Below are positions 61,557-64,000 of a stretch of DNA of 64,000 nt, piece by piece. Numbering within the stretch: the stretch's first letter is position 1; each line of letters opens with the position of its first letter. The DNA lies in NCBI RefSeq assembly GCF_001278845.1, contig NZ_CP012590.1:930001-994000 (forward strand), given 5' to 3'. Under the pieces are notes generated by a model, which had not been told where the DNA came from, did not search any database, and was given only the letters and a program-made list of their open reading frames with translations. The DNA comes from Actinomyces sp. oral taxon 414. Its GTDB lineage: Bacteria > Actinomycetota > Actinomycetes > Actinomycetales > Actinomycetaceae. The translations under genes were made by a program, and so were the position numbers.

Positions 61557-61620
61557 CTTTCTCGTCAAAGACCAACAGGTACCGGTTAGAAAGGTGCCCC
61601 TCACGAACCAGGAGATCGCC

Positions 61621-62454
61621 ATGGACACGATCCGCACAGGACTTCACGAACGGCTCCACCGCCTCCACCGGCTCATGCGACGCCGTCACATGGGCCGGCG
61701 CCGCGGCGGGCCGCTGGCGGACACCACCCGAGGGCGCGGCCGCGTGCTCGCCGCCCTCCAGATGCACAGCCCCATCCCCACCCGCGAACTCGCCTATCTG
61801 CTCGACATCCGTCAGCAGTCCCTCAACGAGCTGCTCCAGAAGCTTGAGGCCGACGGGCTCGTCGAGCGCAGGCCGTCGCCGACCGATCGGCGCGTCATGC
61901 TCATCCACCTCACCGAGGCCGGGCGCGACGCCAAGCTCGGCGACGAGGCCGTCGACTACCTGAGCTCCCTGACCGACGAGGAGGCCGCCTCCCTCATGGC
62001 CCTCCTCGACAAGGTCATCGCCGCTCTCGAGGAGCAGGTCGGCGCCGACGACGGGGACCCCGACGAGTGGATGGCCGAGGCCCGCCGCCGCATGGGCGAC
62101 GAGCCCTTCGAGGCCATGATGCGCATGCGCGAGCACGGCTTCGGGCCCGGGCCCTTCGGCGGGCCGGGCCCGGGACCCTTCGGCGGCCACGGTCACGGCC
62201 ACGGGCGAGGGTGCGGGCGCGGCTTCGGACCCCGTCCCTTCGATGGGCCCGAGCCGTTCGACGACGGCGGACCCGGTCCTTTCGGCGACCCCGGGCCCTT
62301 CGGTGGGCCGGAGTGCGGCCCGGAGCCGCGGGGGCGCGCCGAGCACCGGGAGTTCCACCGCCAGATGCGCCGCGCCCGCGCCCAGGCCCGCCGCGCCGGG
62401 TTCAGGGCCCGCCGCGCCTGGACCCGGGCGCGCAGGCGCGAGGACCGGGAGTGA
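61621..62454 (+). CDS. MarR family transcriptional regulator with long Gly/Pro/His-rich tail
   Basis: A 277-residue winged-helix regulator. The MarR domain (residues 25-140) includes the recognition region IPTRELAYLLDIRQQSLNEL then LQKLEADGLVERRPSPTDRR. It is followed by repeats of GPGPFGG type with HGHGHG and two cysteines (about 175-240), and ends in an Arg/Ala-rich basic helix. The extension is not part of ordinary MarR proteins and may bind metal or nucleic acid. The ATG at 61621 follows CCAGGAGATCGCC. Half-sites around its promoter suggest autoregulation. Confidence 0.85.
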   Translation: MDTIRTGLHERLHRLHRLMRRRHMGRRRGGPLADTTRGRGRVLAALQMHSPIPTRELAYLLDIRQQSLNELLQKLEADGLVERRPSPTDRRVMLIHLTEAGRDAKLGDEAVDYLSSLTDEEAASLMALLDKVIAALEEQVGADDGDPDEWMAEARRRMGDEPFEAMMRMREHGFGPGPFGGPGPGPFGGHGHGHGRGCGRGFGPRPFDGPEPFDDGGPGPFGDPGPFGGPECGPEPRGRAEHREFHRQMRRARAQARRAGFRARRAWTRARRREDRE

Positions 62455-62767
62455 CGAGGGCGGCCGGTCCCGCCGACCGCTGACCGTCCGCGGGTCCGGG
62501 TGGAGCCGGCGGGTGCCCCGGCGCCGTGGGGCCGCACCATTGGGGCCCGCCCGGGAATTGACTCCCGGGCGGGCCGGCCCCGGCGCCGGGGCGCCCGCCG
62601 GCCGGCCCGCTTGGCGCGGGCTGTGCGCCCGCCCGCCGACCCGCCGGCCCGGTCGTGTCGCAGTGCGAGAAGAACGGTGGGCGTCGGCCGCGATCTGAGG
62701 TAGAACCCAGTCACCGGGCCCGCCGACCCCTGCGCGGCCGGACGCCGAGACTGGGAGGAACGTTGTC
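62455..62767. other. Intergenic region between the MarR gene and the YdjM-like gene
   Basis: The 313-bp gap contains the terminator hairpin at 62544-62575 and a GC-rich palindromic stretch (CGGCGCCGGGGCGCCCGCCGG near 62581-62601). No gene is seen, and no clear promoter hexamer could be chosen for the downstream gene. Confidence 0.6.
62544..62575 (+). terminator. Terminator hairpin downstream of the MarR gene
   Basis: GGCCCGCCCGGGA (62544-62556) and its exact inverse TCCCGGGCGGGCC (62563-62575) form a 13-bp stem with a 6-nt ATTGAC loop, about 90 bp after the stop codon. There is no U tract, which is common for actinobacterial hairpin terminators. Confidence 0.65.
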
Positions 62768-63520
62768 ATGATGGGGCACTCGCACGTCGTCTCCGGGGTA
62801 GCAGCCGGAATGGCCCTCTTCGGCACCGCGGCGCTGAGCATCCCCCCGCTCAGCGCCGGCGGGACCGTGACCACCGTCCCGCTGGGCGCCGGGCTCGGGG
62901 ACCTGCCCCTGACCCACGTCGTCGCGGCGTCGCTCATCATGGGCGTCACGGCCCTCCTGCCGGACATCGACTCGCCCTCCTCCTCGGCCGCCACCGCGCT
63001 GCCCGGCGTCACCAGGCCCATCAGCCGCCTCATCGCCAAGGGAGGGCACCGAACCTGGACCCACAGCCTCGTGGGTTTCGCCATCGCGGCCTTCCTCACC
63101 TACGACCTCACCTTCTGGACCGTCACGGTCAACGGCGTCGACGTGCGTCCCGGCAACGGCGTCGTCCTGGGCCTGCTCATGGCCATCGCCGCCCGCGGGC
63201 TCGGCGTGCCCCGCAGCCGGGAGGGGACGCTGTGGGCCCTGTTCCTCATCGGCTTCGTCGTGGGGACGTGGGCGCTGGGGGAGAGCTCCCTGTGGTTCAT
63301 GCCGGCGCTCGTCGCCGCCGGCATGTGGGTGCACCGCATCGGCGACGACATGACCACCCAGTCGGTGCACGGCCTCCTCTACCCGCTGTTCAAGACCCAC
63401 CTGGCCGACCTGCCGGCCCTGCTGGGCGACGCCGGCAGCGGCCGGGAGCGCATCCTGAGGGGAGTGATGTACGTCTACTGCCTGTACTGCTTCGTCTACA
63501 TGGTTGTCACCGGGCGCTGA
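62768..63520 (+). CDS. YdjM-like membrane-bound metal-dependent hydrolase (DUF457)
   Basis: A 250-residue membrane protein with five or so hydrophobic segments. The conserved metal-site pattern of the family is visible: MMGHSHVVSGVAAGMAL at the start, GVTALLPDIDSPSS and GHRTWTHSLVGF in the middle, and WVHRIGDDMTTQSVHG near the end. Relatives are called YdjM or inner-membrane metal-dependent hydrolases; the substrate is unknown. ATG at 62768, with a second Met codon next to it; GGGAGGAACG is the ribosome-binding site. Confidence 0.88.
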   Translation: MMGHSHVVSGVAAGMALFGTAALSIPPLSAGGTVTTVPLGAGLGDLPLTHVVAASLIMGVTALLPDIDSPSSSAATALPGVTRPISRLIAKGGHRTWTHSLVGFAIAAFLTYDLTFWTVTVNGVDVRPGNGVVLGLLMAIAARGLGVPRSREGTLWALFLIGFVVGTWALGESSLWFMPALVAAGMWVHRIGDDMTTQSVHGLLYPLFKTHLADLPALLGDAGSGRERILRGVMYVYCLYCFVYMVVTGR

Positions 63521-63524
63521 GGTC

Positions 63525-63600
63525 GGGCGAAGTACGACGGCGGCCGGACGCCGGGACCGGACGCCGGGCGAAGCACGACGGCGGCCGGACGCCGGACCCG
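63525..63600. repeat. 41-bp direct repeats upstream of the MetE-like gene
   Basis: GGGCGAAGTACGACGGCGGC at 63525 recurs at 63566 as GGGCGAAGCACGACGGCGGC, and both continue with CGGACGCCGG. The period is 41 bp. A third weak match lies further downstream (GCAGCACGACAGG). They sit between the stop of the membrane protein and the next promoter. Confidence 0.7.
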
Positions 63601-63706
63601 GAGGCCGGGCCGTCCGGGCTGCGGGCGCCGCGCCCCGGGGCCGGGGGGAGCCGATAGCATCCCGGCGGCCGCACCCGGCCCCGCGACGCAGCACGACAGG
63701 ACCGCC

Positions 63707-64000
63707 ATGACCGTTCAGATCCGCACCACCCACGTCGGCTCCCTGCCGCGCACCGACGAACTCCTGAGAGCCAACGCCGCCCACGCCGAGGGCGCACTGG
63801 ACGACGCCGGCCTGGCCGCCGTCGTGAGGGCCCAGACCGACGCCGTCGTCGCCCGCCAGACCGACATCGGCCTGAGCATCGTCAACGACGGCGAGTACGG
63901 CCACGCCATGACCGAGAAGGTCGACTACGGCGCCTGGTGGTTCTACACCTTCGAGCGCTTCGGCGGCCTGGAGGTCATCGACCCCGAGCGGGCCGCCGCC
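63707..64000 (+). CDS. MetE-like cobalamin-independent methionine synthase family protein (5' part)
   Basis: Only the first 98 codons are in the window. The start MTVQIRTTHVGSLPRTDELL and IVNDGEYGHAM are typical of the MetE C-terminal-domain family, which includes methionine synthases, methylcobalamin:CoM-type methyltransferases and epoxyalkane:CoM transferase-like enzymes. A TAGCAT hexamer about 45 bp upstream is a possible -10. The specific reaction cannot be decided without the rest of the gene. Confidence 0.8.
   Translation, partial: MTVQIRTTHVGSLPRTDELLRANAAHAEGALDDAGLAAVVRAQTDAVVARQTDIGLSIVNDGEYGHAMTEKVDYGAWWFYTFERFGGLEVIDPERAAA

Larger units (their letters stand above)
60342..61620. 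other. 1.3-kb gene-free region with hairpin elements and the marR promoter
   Basis: No coding frame here has family support. The region holds a TAGCGT promoter hexamer for the recQ fusion (60348-60353, minus strand), two 22-bp tandem units (60374-60416), two related 124-130-bp hairpin elements (60683-60806 and 60966-61095), a fragment resembling the palindrome at 48070 (near 61277-61312) and the promoter of the MarR gene (61528-61556). Confidence 0.7.

Noticed and set aside
1..64000. tRNA or rRNA genes
   Set aside because: Scanning the intergenic regions by eye I found no cloverleaf with a TTCRANNC loop and no rRNA-like stretch. A covariance search could still find a missed tRNA.

Overview
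The window looks like a chromosomal segment of a very high-GC actinobacterium. The division and cell-wall (dcw) cluster has the actinobacterial layout (mraZ-rsmH-ftsL-ftsI-murE-murF-mraY-murD-ftsW-murG-murC-ftsQ-ftsZ-pgeF-sepF-yggT-wag31, with no ftsA). It also carries PAC2, DUF3040 and a HelD-type helicase. An Actinomyces-like genus (Actinomycetaceae) is my best guess. That is inference from gene content and style, since no rRNA or tRNA gene is present to anchor it.

Layout. 1-2.4 kb: dapA, then about 1.2 kb without genes but packed with inverted and palindromic repeats, including a second copy of the dapA 3' end. 2.4-12.7 kb: two overlapping acyl-CoA ligase paralogues and a HelD-like helicase on the minus strand, a PAC2 protein, a spermidine-synthase-like protein divergent from dinB, and a DUF3040 membrane protein. 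13.4-32.6 kb: the dcw cluster, largely with 4-bp ATGA/GTGA overlaps implying translational coupling. 32.7-38.8 kb: lspA, an RluD-type pseudouridine synthase, a broken GNAT gene, dnaE and a small S4 protein. 38.9-43.0 kb: a secreted beta-helix protein, an unknown small protein and an ADP-ribosylglycohydrolase. 43.4-49.3 kb: an accessory island of lower GC with small immunity-like genes, an IS5-like relic, an IS481-like relic and a MITE-like element. 49.3-60.3 kb: a frameshifted GH3 glycosidase, an AAA ATPase behind 23-bp iterons, hisD, a lipoprotein, a small RHH-like protein, CorA and a RecQ-phosphoribosyltransferase fusion. 60.3-64.0 kb: a gene-free repeat region, a MarR regulator with an unusual Gly/Pro/His tail, a YdjM-like membrane protein and the start of a MetE-like gene.

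Most unusual content. The intergenic regions hold several families of non-coding palindromic elements that I do not recognise. (i) 120-bp elements with 22-bp arms occur in three copies, and the arms of the third copy have changed in a compensatory way so the pairing is kept. (ii) 124-130-bp elements share an internal motif and a GGAAT centre but have quite different, still self-complementary arms. (iii) Palindromes are built from 20-bp units around an invariant 11-bp loop. (iv) 22-bp tandem units occur at two distant loci. Together with two composite elements with long inverted ends, they are the best candidates for an undescribed system. The sequence alone does not show whether they act as RNA, as protein-binding DNA or as non-autonomous mobile DNA.

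Expression. Many genes have a TANNNT hexamer exactly 6 nt before the start codon (dapA, dnaE, hisD, the recQ fusion, the ADP-ribosylglycohydrolase, the spermidine-synthase-like gene, the AAA ATPase), with murE at 7 nt. This suggests leaderless mRNAs are common here.
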